From: Bacteroidales bacterium
GTDB taxonomy: Bacteria > Bacteroidota > Bacteroidia > Bacteroidales > PUMT01
Reading direction: 5' to 3'
Length of the DNA: 42,094 nt
NCBI GenBank assembly: GCA_007133565.1
Contig: SLMM01000168.1
Coordinates: forward strand, 1 to 42,094
Shown here: piece after piece, positions 10,361 to 19,930 of the stretch
Layout of the letters: the number at the start of each line of letters is the position of its first letter
Position numbering within the stretch: the stretch's first letter is position 1
Notes under the pieces: generated by a model
The model's database searches: none
The model's input: the letters and a program-made list of their open reading frames with translations, nothing else
What the model was told of the DNA's origin: nothing
Position numbers and translations under genes: made by a program

Positions 10361-11230
10361 ATGATTGAACCATTCCTCGACCTGCTCCAATACAGGTTCT
10401 TCACCAATGCCCTGCTTGCTTCAGTCTTTACAAGCATCAGTTGCGGGATCATAGGAACCTACATAGTGTCAAGGAGACTGGTGTTCATAAGTGGGGGAAT
10501 TACCCATGCCTCTTTCGGGGGTATTGGTATTGGATATTTTTTCGGTTTTAACCCGCTGGCATCAGCCACGTTGTTTGCAGTAATTTCAGCACTGGGCATC
10601 GAATTCCTTTCAAAAAAAGCCGACGTGCGTGAAGATTCGCTTATTGGAATATTCTGGTCCTTCGGTATGGCCCTGGGTATAATATTTATATTCATGGCAC
10701 CCGGCTATGCCCCGAACCTGATGGGATATCTTTTCGGAAGCCTGCTCACGGTTTCCCATGCCGATATCGGAATGATGGCAGTACTTACGATAGTGGTTTC
10801 AGGATTTTTCATAATATTCTACAAGGTAATCCTGTTCATCTCATTTGATCAGGAGTATGCAAAGACCCATAAGGCTCCGGTTCAGCTTATCAATTACCTG
10901 CTGATAAGCCTGGTAGCCGCGACAATTGTTATCAGCATCAGGGTGGCAGGGATCATACTGGTGATATCACTTCTTACAATACCGCAAACAATAGCAAACA
11001 TGTTTACCCGAAAATTCGGGAATATTATGGTTTTTTCGGTGTTATTTGCTTTTTTGGGTACTTTCGCGGGACTGATGGTGTCGTATTATTATAATATACC
11101 GTCGGGAGCATCGATAATAATGTCTCTTGTCTTTGCCTTCGTTATTGCAAAATTGTTGAGTATACTTGTAACCTCCTTAAGGGTAAGGACAGCTTATCTG
11201 AATGAAACGGGAAGACCAAATAATAAATAA
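10361..11230 (+). CDS. Metal ABC transporter permease, ZnuB-like (ABC-3 family)
   Basis: 289 aa multi-TM; SRRLVFISGGITHASFGGIGIGYFFG, VRVAGIILVISLLTIPQTIANMFTR. Confidence 0.92.
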   Translation: MIEPFLDLLQYRFFTNALLASVFTSISCGIIGTYIVSRRLVFISGGITHASFGGIGIGYFFGFNPLASATLFAVISALGIEFLSKKADVREDSLIGIFWSFGMALGIIFIFMAPGYAPNLMGYLFGSLLTVSHADIGMMAVLTIVVSGFFIIFYKVILFISFDQEYAKTHKAPVQLINYLLISLVAATIVISIRVAGIILVISLLTIPQTIANMFTRKFGNIMVFSVLFAFLGTFAGLMVSYYYNIPSGASIIMSLVFAFVIAKLLSILVTSLRVRTAYLNETGRPNNK

Positions 11231-11250
11231 TTTATTAAACCTTTGAAATC

Positions 11251-12639
11251 ATGCAATATGACCTGATAGTCATAGGAAGCGGGCCGGGCGGTTATGTAGC
11301 CGCGATAAGGGCCAGCCAGTTAAAAATGAAAGTGGCTGTTGTCGAAATGGCCGAACTTGGAGGGGTTTGCCTCAACTGGGGGTGCATCCCGACAAAATCG
11401 CTGCTAAAAAGTGCCCAGGTGTATAATTATATTAGGCATGCCGCTGATTACGGTATCGCTACCGGTGGCGAAGCAAAAGCCGATTTCAGTGCGGTAATTG
11501 AAAGAAGCCGCAAAGTGGCGGAGGGAATGAGCAAAGGTGTGCAGTATCTCATGAAGAAGAATAAAATTGATCATATTAAAGGACATGGAAAACTTGCCGG
11601 AAAAAATATGGTTGAGGTAACAGGAAACAATGACACCACCAGGATCACCGCAAAGCATATAATTCTGGCCACCGGAGCTCGTTCACGGGAATTGCCCGCC
11701 ATGAAACAGGACGGAAAAAATATCATCGGGTACAGGAAAGCAATGACGCTTGATGAATTGCCCGAATCGATGATCGTTGCCGGTTCGGGTGCCATTGGAA
11801 GCGAATTTGCATGGTTTTATGCCTCGATGGGGACCAGGGTAACCCTTGTGGAATACCTGGATTCAATCGTTCCCCTGGAAGATGAAGAGGTGTCAGCTCA
11901 GCTCGGCAGGTCTTTCAAAAAGATGGGCATAAAGGTAATGACAGGCGCTTCTGTAGAGGCTGTTGAAATTAATAAAGGGGTGTGTACTGCAACAGTAAAG
12001 ACAAAAAAAGGTGAAGAAAAAATTGACGCCGGTATAGTTCTTTCGGCGGTGGGGATCAGCCCAAATACTTCGGGGATCGGACTGGAGGAAAATGGTGTTG
12101 AACTGGACGGCGAAAAAGTAAAGGTTGATGAGTATTACCGGACAACCGCAGAAGGCGTCTATGCAATTGGCGATATTGTGGGGGGACCGGCACTTGCGCA
12201 TGTTGCCTCGGCAGAAGGGATAATCTGTGCAGAGAAGATAGGGGGACTGGATCCGGAGCCCCTGGATTACGGGAATATCCCTTCGTGTGTTTACACCGGG
12301 CCGGAGGTGGCTTCGGTCGGGATGACCGAAAAGTATGCAAGAGAACAGGGGCTGGATATCAAAGTTGGCAAGTTTCCGTTCTCCGCTTCGGGAAAGGCAA
12401 ACGCCGCAGGTGAAAGGGATGGCTTTGTAAAGCTGATATTTGATGCAAAATACGGTGAGCTTCTCGGGGCCCACATGATAGGTGCCAATGTTACGGAAAT
12501 AATTGCCGAAATTGTTGCAGCAAGGAAACTGGAGACAACAGGACATGAGATAATCAAAGCCGTTCATCCACACCCAACCATGTCGGAAGCTGTAATGGAA
12601 GCTGCGGCAGCTGCATACGGAGAGGTCATACACCTCTGA
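11251..12639 (+). CDS. lpdA: Dihydrolipoyl dehydrogenase
   Basis: 462 aa; IGSGPGGYVAAIRASQL, GGVCLNWGCIPTKSLL redox disulfide, AIGDIVGGPALAHVASAEG, HPHPTMSEA. Confidence 0.96.
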   Translation: MQYDLIVIGSGPGGYVAAIRASQLKMKVAVVEMAELGGVCLNWGCIPTKSLLKSAQVYNYIRHAADYGIATGGEAKADFSAVIERSRKVAEGMSKGVQYLMKKNKIDHIKGHGKLAGKNMVEVTGNNDTTRITAKHIILATGARSRELPAMKQDGKNIIGYRKAMTLDELPESMIVAGSGAIGSEFAWFYASMGTRVTLVEYLDSIVPLEDEEVSAQLGRSFKKMGIKVMTGASVEAVEINKGVCTATVKTKKGEEKIDAGIVLSAVGISPNTSGIGLEENGVELDGEKVKVDEYYRTTAEGVYAIGDIVGGPALAHVASAEGIICAEKIGGLDPEPLDYGNIPSCVYTGPEVASVGMTEKYAREQGLDIKVGKFPFSASGKANAAGERDGFVKLIFDAKYGELLGAHMIGANVTEIIAEIVAARKLETTGHEIIKAVHPHPTMSEAVMEAAAAAYGEVIHL

Positions 12640-12681
12640 AGGCGAAACAGGTGTGTAAAGGGTCCCAGGCAGATTATCAGG

Positions 12682-15075
12682 TTACCTGATTTCAATTGTG
12701 AATTCCCCGGATCCAAGCCCTCCATACCTGCCCATTCCCTCGATAATGATCTTCATCTGTCCAAGATTATCGGACCAGGGTAAGAATATGGTGTTGTCCT
12801 CATCATCTTCTCCGCCAAGCACATCAGGATCCCAATGGATTGTCCTGGCAGTTTCCTCATCGGCAGGAGCACCTGTTGAAGCGGTGATAAAATCGGAATA
12901 AAACTCCCTTGGCGAATGGTACCCGTTTATGGTATATTGCCTGGTATCCTGGAAGCCCCTGTCACCGGCCTGCCTTGTATAGGCAATTATAACCCCGGCT
13001 CCCCCCCTTACTCCGAAGGTCGCTGCAGATGAGCCCCTGAATATCTCAATACGCTCAATTTCACGGGGACTCTGACTAAGTACCACATCCCTGCCTGTCT
13101 GTACGCCATCAAGCATGAACATGGGCTCCGAGCTCAGGTTGATGCTTGTAGGCCCCCTGAACATAAGCTGTCCCTGGAAAAACTGAAGACCCTGAGCCCT
13201 CTCTATAAGAACATCAAGGACTGTTCGCTGTGTTACAGTCTCCCTGTCTATATATATCGTCTGGTCGGGAATGCCGTAACGCTGAGGTGTACGTGTGCGT
13301 TCAGCTCTTTCTGCATAGGGAGAACGCCCTGCATCGGCCACGCGGCTCCAGTTGCGCCCCCTGCTTGTTATCTGTTTCTCAGCTGTGTATATATTGGGGG
13401 TAAAATCATGCCCCCTGACCTGGGCCCTTTCCAGCTCGATCTCTGGCGGATAGTCGCCGGCGAGTCGTGGACTGCCTATCTCAACCTGGAAAAGATCAGG
13501 ATATTCAAGTCCGTCGAAAACAAACCTGCCTCTTCCGTCAGTGCGAGTGCTGTAAGTATTATCATGTCCGCTAAGCACTTTGAGTTCGACAAAATGATTG
13601 TTTACAGGCTCATTTTTTGCAGGATCTGTAATGCGGCCCGTTATTGTGAGACTGGATGAAGGGTCGTGGGTAAGTTCAGGCATTACGCCGGCAATAACTT
13701 CCTGCCAGTTAAATCGTCTCCAGCCATGGGTCATCATAAGAAGATCGAGCTCTTTGTCAAGACCCTGATCCGGATCGAAATAGTCCTGCGGATTTTCTAT
13801 AATACCCTGCAGGTCGGAGGTAAGCAGAAAATTACTCAGGATATTGGAGGTCGAAGCCGGGGGATCAAACCCTCCGGCAAGTACCGACATTGAAAAATGA
13901 CCCTCGACCTCACGACCCTCATCATCGGTCACCTCTACCCGAAGGGCAAGATACTCCTGCTGCTCATGCTCAACCTTGAAAACCCTGGGATAGATCATAA
14001 GGCTTTCATCCCTGCTGATAAATGAAAGCCTCTCCGCTACCGGACGGCTATCATTATTGAAAATGGTTATATGCGTAATTCCTGCAGGGAACTTATCCAG
14101 CGAAAGAGTCATACTGGCTGCTCCATCCTCAACCCTTAAAGGAGCTGAATGGATCACCCTCCCGCGTGAATGGGCTACTACATGGTAATCATCGTAACCG
14201 GCCCCGCCTGACGCATCTCCTTTACCCAGGGAAATTATAATATCTTCGTCACCGGTATAAACCCTGAGGGCAACCGCATCGTGGCGGACTTCAGGCAGGT
14301 CAAACTCCTGGTCTCGCCCACCATTCCCGAACTCAACCCTTGCCCGGTAACTGCGGCCCAATTCTGGTTCCAGTTCAAAAACACCCATTCCTGCATGCAA
14401 AGCAGAGAAAGATGCAACCTCATTACCTGCATTATCCAGAATAATGCCCCGGGCATCAACGCCTCCTCCAAGGGCATTTACAGCTTTAAAGGCAACCCTG
14501 TTGCTGACGCCTGCTGCCAGATGCCCTCCTTCAGGGAAAAAGGCGATCTCATGATCACTCTCAAGCTGAGAAAGTCTCCTGTTGAACCGCCTGTTGGATC
14601 TGGCATCAGAACGGGGTATCATATTCTCATAACCGCGGTTGCTTATATAGAAATATCGTGAGAAGTAAAAATCTTCACCGAAATTTTTCATCCAGTCCGT
14701 GTAGGCGCGCAGCACATAGTTTCCATCAGGCAAAGCAGTCGGAAGACTTATATCTCCCTCGGCAAAGCCATTCTCAGCAAGCAGTACCCGCCTCTCCATC
14801 AGAACCCCGTCAGAGTCTATAAGATCAACGTATACGTTGGTGTTATCCTCCTCGGGAAGATGAGACACGGCATTTACAAGGTATGCGCTGAACCACATTG
14901 TTTCACCTGCCATGAAGTTGTTTTTGTTAAAATGAAGGTGAAGTTTCTGAGATGATGCATACCTTGTGTAGACCGCCAGTTTATCTGCCGGATCATCTAC
15001 CTGTGCCGTCCCGGCATAAGCGCCTTCAAAGGGCAGCACCAGAAAAGCAATTGTTAAAGCTATTATTCTGTCCAT
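12682..15075 (-). CDS. Large envelope protein: MG2-like N-terminus, carboxypeptidase-regulatory-like domain and TonB-receptor plug domain, no beta-barrel
   Basis: ORF runs to 15258, but the signal peptide starts at MDRIIALTIAFLVLPFEGAYA (15075) and the extension overlaps the upstream CDS. Plug motif FRGPTSINLSSEPMFMLDGVQTGRDVVLSQSPREIERIEIFRGSSAATFGVRGGAGVIIAYTR; ends in a short beta domain, with no room for a 22-strand barrel. Confidence 0.82.
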   Translation of the reverse strand: MDRIIALTIAFLVLPFEGAYAGTAQVDDPADKLAVYTRYASSQKLHLHFNKNNFMAGETMWFSAYLVNAVSHLPEEDNTNVYVDLIDSDGVLMERRVLLAENGFAEGDISLPTALPDGNYVLRAYTDWMKNFGEDFYFSRYFYISNRGYENMIPRSDARSNRRFNRRLSQLESDHEIAFFPEGGHLAAGVSNRVAFKAVNALGGGVDARGIILDNAGNEVASFSALHAGMGVFELEPELGRSYRARVEFGNGGRDQEFDLPEVRHDAVALRVYTGDEDIIISLGKGDASGGAGYDDYHVVAHSRGRVIHSAPLRVEDGAASMTLSLDKFPAGITHITIFNNDSRPVAERLSFISRDESLMIYPRVFKVEHEQQEYLALRVEVTDDEGREVEGHFSMSVLAGGFDPPASTSNILSNFLLTSDLQGIIENPQDYFDPDQGLDKELDLLMMTHGWRRFNWQEVIAGVMPELTHDPSSSLTITGRITDPAKNEPVNNHFVELKVLSGHDNTYSTRTDGRGRFVFDGLEYPDLFQVEIGSPRLAGDYPPEIELERAQVRGHDFTPNIYTAEKQITSRGRNWSRVADAGRSPYAERAERTRTPQRYGIPDQTIYIDRETVTQRTVLDVLIERAQGLQFFQGQLMFRGPTSINLSSEPMFMLDGVQTGRDVVLSQSPREIERIEIFRGSSAATFGVRGGAGVIIAYTRQAGDRGFQDTRQYTINGYHSPREFYSDFITASTGAPADEETARTIHWDPDVLGGEDDEDNTIFLPWSDNLGQMKIIIEGMGRYGGLGSGEFTIEIR

Positions 15076-15127
15076 TAGTGATATTATATTAGTGATTTTT
15101 AGGTCAATTAGTTTATTGCGGCCCGTT

Positions 15128-17515
15128 TCACGGTCGCTCTTCGATTGTGAAATGTCCGTAGCCAAACCCATGGTCCAGACCCGTACCTTCAATAATGAAA
15201 GTAAGTATTCCGGGCTTGCCCGAAAACGGGACCGCCGTGGTAACCCGGCCTTTTTCATCAGTAATTAGATTTGGTTCCCAGTATACTGCGCTTTCCATCA
15301 GCCTCGTTTCATCCTCACTGTGTGTATAGGAAACAAGATCGGCATAAAACTCCCTTGGAGAGTGATAACCCTGTATTAGGTATTCCTCAACAGTCACAAA
15401 GTCATCCATATCGCTGGCTCTCCTTGTATATGCAAGTATTGCCCCTGCTGCACCTCTTACTCCGAAAACAGAAGCACGAGGGCCGCTGAAGATTTCAAGA
15501 CGCTGAATATATCTCGGATCAAGGTTCAAAAAGGCAGACTGTCCAATCTCTGTCCCATCAAGCATGAAAAGGGGCTGATTACTCAGCGTAAGGCTTGTAG
15601 GACCACGGAACTGGAGATTGTGATTCAGTCCCCTTACCCTTGTTACAAGAATGTCATACATGTTAGGCTGCTTGCTTTCACGCTCTATATAAACAGTCTG
15701 GTCAGGCACACCATATTGCTGCGGAGCCGATGCATCATCGGGCATTTCTGAATAGGGAGAGCTTCCTGCTCCAGAAGTCCTCTCCCAGTCTCTGCCTCTT
15801 TGCGTAATATTTTGCTGACGGGTATATACATTGGCAACATAATCAAGACCGGTAAGCCTGCCTGTTTCAAGCTCCAGTCTTGGCGGCCGGTTTGAAACCA
15901 GCCTGTCGGTGGAAAGTCTTATTCTCACATCATCATGGAAAACAAGATCATCAAAGATAAACCTGCCGTAATTATCGGTATTTGTTTCAAAGATACCGTT
16001 ATCCTTTCCTGCCATTTCAAGCCTGACTGGGAAATTTGGTAATCTCCTGTCGCCTGCGAGGTCAATAGCCCTGCCGGATATGGCAAGTGTAGAAGAAGGA
16101 AGGTGCTCTATCTCGGGAAACTCGCCGGTCAGTATATCTTCCCAGGTAAAACGCCTCCATCCGTTGGTCATCATAAGGATATCAAGAGCATCTTCAAGAC
16201 CCATTTCCGGGTCAAGGTACTGGTGTGAAGGGCCTGTAATCCCGGGAAGATCAGAATTTATCAGAATTTCACTTAAAATATTCCGTTTCATATCCTGCAT
16301 ACCCTCCTGGGTGTGAACAACTGATAAGGAAAAGTTTCCTTCGACGGGGTTTCCATCCTTATCGGTTACATCAACCCCAAGAATATAATATTCCCTGTCG
16401 CCTACATCCTGTCTTGCAACCTCCGGATAGAATAACAGCGCATCGTCGTGATTTATAAAGACCAGCCGTTCAGCCAGAGGGGTCATCCCGGGGGTAAACA
16501 CTGTAAAATGCATAATTCCGGTCGGAAAGTCATCACGGGGAATCGAGATGCCTGCCTTCCCGTTATTAAAGGTCGTCAATTTGCTGTAGAAGGCTTTACC
16601 GCGCGTATGCCCGATAACTGCCACCTCCTCCGAATATAGCGGGTGATCCTGCGGGAAAGTTGAATTCAGTGTGACCAGCAGGTTATCTTCATCCTGGTCA
16701 ATACGCAGGGCGACCCCTATCGGGAGAACATCCGGCAGATTAAAGTCCTGAGGCCTGCCATTACCGATAGAGATCCTCGCAGTATACACAGCACCGGCCT
16801 CCGGGGTTACTTCAAAGCTGCCCGTGCCAAGCCTGCCAGTTTCAATGCGGGCTACCACGCCGGAATTTGCACAAACCACTTCCCCCGTGGCTTCTATTGG
16901 ATTGCCCAGGCCGTCAAATGCCCTGTAGGCAACCCTTCCGGAAACGCCTTCTACCATCCTCCCTCCTTCAGGAAAGAACACGATATTGCCGGCTTCGTTT
17001 AGATCATTGAGATTTCTGTTAAACCTCCTGTTGGCACGGACTTCAGCCCTGGGAATAATATCTTCATAAGCGCGGTTCTCAATATAGAAATAGCTGGAAT
17101 AATAGTACTCCTCGCCAAAATTACGCATCCAGTCAGTGTACGCCCTCATCCTGTAGTTACCGTCGGGCAGGTTCCGTGCCAGGTTGAGATCTCCTTCTGC
17201 AACACCGTTTTCAGCAAGAATAATTCTCCTGCCCATGAGCGTACCGTTGCTGCTGATAAGATCAATATATATATTGGTACTTGCGGTGTCTGGTGCATGA
17301 TTGGTCCCATCCAGAAGATAGGCCTTGAACCACAGTATATCGCCCGCACTATAGTTGTTCTTGTTCTGATGCAGGTATATTTTTTGCGACGAAACAAAAG
17401 ATATATAATCTTTAAGTTTCACTTCAGCATCCCTCAAAGAGGATGCCACCTCTTGTCCTTTGCACGGAAACTGCAAAAGAATTAAGGTTACCAGGATTAT
17501 TGCTTTTTTGACCAT
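15128..17515 (-). CDS. Paralogue of the downstream protein: MG2-like / regulatory-like / TonB plug, no beta-barrel
   Basis: 795 aa; signal peptide MVKKAIILVTLILLQFPCKG; KIYLHQNKNNYSAGDILWFKAYLLDG...RAYTDWMRNFGEEYYYSSYFYI mirrors KLHLHFNKNNFMAGETMWFSAYLVN...RAYTDWMKNFGEDFYFSRYFYI in the neighbour; plug RGPTSLTLSNQPLFMLDGTEI...RLEIFSGPRASVFGVRGAAGAILAYTRR. Confidence 0.85.
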   Translation of the reverse strand: MVKKAIILVTLILLQFPCKGQEVASSLRDAEVKLKDYISFVSSQKIYLHQNKNNYSAGDILWFKAYLLDGTNHAPDTASTNIYIDLISSNGTLMGRRIILAENGVAEGDLNLARNLPDGNYRMRAYTDWMRNFGEEYYYSSYFYIENRAYEDIIPRAEVRANRRFNRNLNDLNEAGNIVFFPEGGRMVEGVSGRVAYRAFDGLGNPIEATGEVVCANSGVVARIETGRLGTGSFEVTPEAGAVYTARISIGNGRPQDFNLPDVLPIGVALRIDQDEDNLLVTLNSTFPQDHPLYSEEVAVIGHTRGKAFYSKLTTFNNGKAGISIPRDDFPTGIMHFTVFTPGMTPLAERLVFINHDDALLFYPEVARQDVGDREYYILGVDVTDKDGNPVEGNFSLSVVHTQEGMQDMKRNILSEILINSDLPGITGPSHQYLDPEMGLEDALDILMMTNGWRRFTWEDILTGEFPEIEHLPSSTLAISGRAIDLAGDRRLPNFPVRLEMAGKDNGIFETNTDNYGRFIFDDLVFHDDVRIRLSTDRLVSNRPPRLELETGRLTGLDYVANVYTRQQNITQRGRDWERTSGAGSSPYSEMPDDASAPQQYGVPDQTVYIERESKQPNMYDILVTRVRGLNHNLQFRGPTSLTLSNQPLFMLDGTEIGQSAFLNLDPRYIQRLEIFSGPRASVFGVRGAAGAILAYTRRASDMDDFVTVEEYLIQGYHSPREFYADLVSYTHSEDETRLMESAVYWEPNLITDEKGRVTTAVPFSGKPGILTFIIEGTGLDHGFGYGHFTIEERP

Positions 17516-17753
17516 GATCAGATATTTTTAGTGTTTTATTTAAAACAGATTTGTCACTTGATTTGTTTTGCAATGATCCTAAAATTAAGACCGTTTTGTA
17601 GACTAATACCCTATCAGTATCATTAAAAATTTGTAATTCTTATAAAAAAAGCGTTCTCGCTGCAACCATACGCTCAATTTATGCATCTAATTATCGGAAT
17701 TCTTTGAAAAGAATAAAATTTGAACACCAAATTTTCCGTTAATTGGCTTATAA

Positions 17754-18356
17754 ATGCTTTCTTTGAGATTGGAAGTGAAAAAGCTGGTAAGATTGACGGA
17801 TGAATTTGGTGATATAATTAAAGGATGCATTGAAGGAGACAGGCAATGCCAGGAGGATCTCTACAGAATCCTCGCTCCCAGGATGTATGCCATCTGCCTC
17901 AGATATGCATCTGATGCAGACGAGGCGGGCGATTTCCTGCAGGAAGGATTTATTACGGTTTTTTCCAAAATCAGAGAGTTCCGGCAGGAGGGTTCTTTCG
18001 AAGGATGGGTGAGAAAAATAATGGTCAACACGGCATTACAATTTTTAAGGAAAAAAAGACAGATGTATATTCTCAATGAGACAATAACGGAGGACAGAGA
18101 TTATGAAGTGCCCGACATCCAGTATTACCTCGACAAAGAGGATCTGCTGGAGATGATAAGGGTGCTGCCTGTAAACCAGAGGATGGTGTTCAATCTCTAT
18201 GCAATTGAGGGATATAATCATACTGAGATAGCCGATATGACAGGAATTCCGGAGAATACTTCAAAATCACATCTTCACAGGGCAAGACTTGCCCTGAAGG
18301 AGATGCTTGAGAAAAGTTCCCGGAGCGAGAGTGAAAAGCTTAAAAGGAATGGCTGA
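17754..18356 (+). CDS. ECF-type RNA polymerase sigma-70 factor
   Basis: 200 aa; sigma2 DEAGDFLQEGFITVFSKIREFRQEGSFEGWVRKIMVNTALQFLRKKRQ; sigma4 LPVNQRMVFNLYAIEGYNHTEIADMTGIPENTSKSHLHRARLALKEML. Confidence 0.95.
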   Translation: MLSLRLEVKKLVRLTDEFGDIIKGCIEGDRQCQEDLYRILAPRMYAICLRYASDADEAGDFLQEGFITVFSKIREFRQEGSFEGWVRKIMVNTALQFLRKKRQMYILNETITEDRDYEVPDIQYYLDKEDLLEMIRVLPVNQRMVFNLYAIEGYNHTEIADMTGIPENTSKSHLHRARLALKEMLEKSSRSESEKLKRNG

Positions 18357-19698
18357 GAGGAAGAGAGATATTGATTCATTATTCAGGAAGGAATTGGCAG
18401 GACACGAAAAGAAGCCTCCTTCCGGATTATGGTCTGATATAGATATAAGGCTGGCAAGAAGAAAAAGGGCCGGCCTCCTGTACCGGGTTGCCGGTATTGC
18501 AGCCGCAATCCTTATATTATTGGGGTTAGGCGGGGGAATTCTACAAATGTTCAGGCTGGATAAAGTGGACAACTACCTGTCAACATCTTCCGACACGTTG
18601 ACAAAACCTTTGCCTGAAATTGAAAAAATGCCTGCTCCCCGCCAACCCCCCTCTCATACTGCCCCGGAACCTTTCATTGCAAAGGCAGGAGATACATCAG
18701 ACACTCCTGAAGTTTTTAAACCCGTAAGCAAGCAGGTGCCGGAGCCAGATGCCGTGCAAAGGCCTGTCGCTGCGCCCCTGCCCGAGGCTCCCGGAAAAAG
18801 AACCCCCGGGGAATTGTCTTCAGCCATTGCAAGCAACGGGAGGCTTGTTTTACCGGAAAGCCAGGTCGCACAAGGCATACCCTTTGAAGGTACAATTTCA
18901 GATACCGGCAAAAGATTATTTGCAGGGTTATCTGTTGCCCCCAACTATTCATACCGGACACTCAGCAACGTCGGGGACGGTGCTCTTTCGAAAGAGCACT
19001 TTGAAAATAAAGAATCAGGACTGGCATCCATATCACTCAGGTTATCGGCAGGCTATCACATAAACAGCCGTTTTTCCATTATTACCGGAATAGACCTGCT
19101 TGGCATGGGTCAGAGTATCGGGGGGCTGATGGTTATTAAAGACCTGTCGGTAATAGAAAACCTTGCACAAAGCTATCCAAGGGAACTGAAACGCACACGA
19201 CATCCCGTTACAAACTCCCTGGGCGAGATTAGATCTGAAGGCCCGCCGTTAATGATCAGCGATGAATATCTGTTACTCACAGGAGATATGGCAGGGGCGG
19301 TTCCGTTAAGGATGTACGCCTCAACACATGACGACCCGGCCCGGCTTATACAGGGTGTCTACTACCTGCAGGTTCCCCTGATGGCAAGGTACTATGTGGC
19401 AAACGGTGCAACCCGTATCTACCTGAACGGAGGCATAGGGGCAAGCTTCCTTACAGGAAACAGGGTGACACTCAGATACCGGGGTGAAAGCTTCGGAATA
19501 GGCCAAACACTGAATATCAATAATTTCGGATTGACCGGGATCTTGGGGGCAGGGTTCGAAAGGGAGTTATTTGACAACTTCAGCCTGAACATCGAGCCGA
19601 GAATAACACATTTCTTAACTCCTGCAAACAGCAGCTCATTCTATATATCCAGACCTTATTCAATCTCCATATCGGGAGGAATATACTACGGTTTCTGA
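18349..19698 (+). CDS. Putative anti-sigma/outer-membrane beta-barrel fusion (cytosolic helix region, one TM, Pro-rich linker, C-terminal PorT/Omp-like barrel)
   Basis: Likely start ATG at 18349 overlaps the sigma stop by 8 nt (ATGGCTGA). N-terminus MAERKRDIDSLFRKELAGHEKKPPSGLWSDIDIRLARRKRAG, TM VAGIAAAILILLGLGGGI, Pro-rich segment, then amphipathic beta strands ending YSISISGGIYYGF. Confidence 0.72.
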   Translation: MAERKRDIDSLFRKELAGHEKKPPSGLWSDIDIRLARRKRAGLLYRVAGIAAAILILLGLGGGILQMFRLDKVDNYLSTSSDTLTKPLPEIEKMPAPRQPPSHTAPEPFIAKAGDTSDTPEVFKPVSKQVPEPDAVQRPVAAPLPEAPGKRTPGELSSAIASNGRLVLPESQVAQGIPFEGTISDTGKRLFAGLSVAPNYSYRTLSNVGDGALSKEHFENKESGLASISLRLSAGYHINSRFSIITGIDLLGMGQSIGGLMVIKDLSVIENLAQSYPRELKRTRHPVTNSLGEIRSEGPPLMISDEYLLLTGDMAGAVPLRMYASTHDDPARLIQGVYYLQVPLMARYYVANGATRIYLNGGIGASFLTGNRVTLRYRGESFGIGQTLNINNFGLTGILGAGFERELFDNFSLNIEPRITHFLTPANSSSFYISRPYSISISGGIYYGF

Positions 19699-19930
19699 TC
19701 ACACTTCATTATCAATGCCTTTAATTTACCTGCCTTTCAAAAGAAGCGGATTGTAACAAAAGTTCCAATAATTTCGTTATTTTTGATGGTATTACGGCAT
19801 GTCTTCAGTCTGCCGGAAAGGCTTTGTGACAGGCCCGCCGAGTTCCTGAACCCACAATGTTCCGTATAACCTGATCTTAAGCATTTGCTTTAATAAACCG
19901 TAATGTTGAACCTTTTAAATATGATGCGGC

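Noticed and set aside
11893-12633. 246-aa minus-strand ORF opposite lpdA
   Set aside because: Antisense to a clear dihydrolipoyl dehydrogenase; Cys/His/Ser-rich low-complexity translation with no recognisable domain.
12676-12690. ATCAGG-TTA-CCTGAT inverted repeat at the lpdA/plug-protein convergent junction
   Set aside because: Short stem, no T-tract, and it includes the stop codon of the minus gene; not enough to call a terminator.
15076-15258. N-terminal extension of the 858-aa ORF (MKKAGLPRRSRFRASPEYLL...)
   Set aside because: Overlaps the coding end of the upstream paralogue; a proper signal peptide starts at 15075.
19778-19785. TATTTTTG upstream of the lytic transglycosylase as a promoter
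   Set aside because: Matches TAnnTTTG, but the nearest TTG is 24 nt away and the region is AT-rich; too weak to list as a feature.
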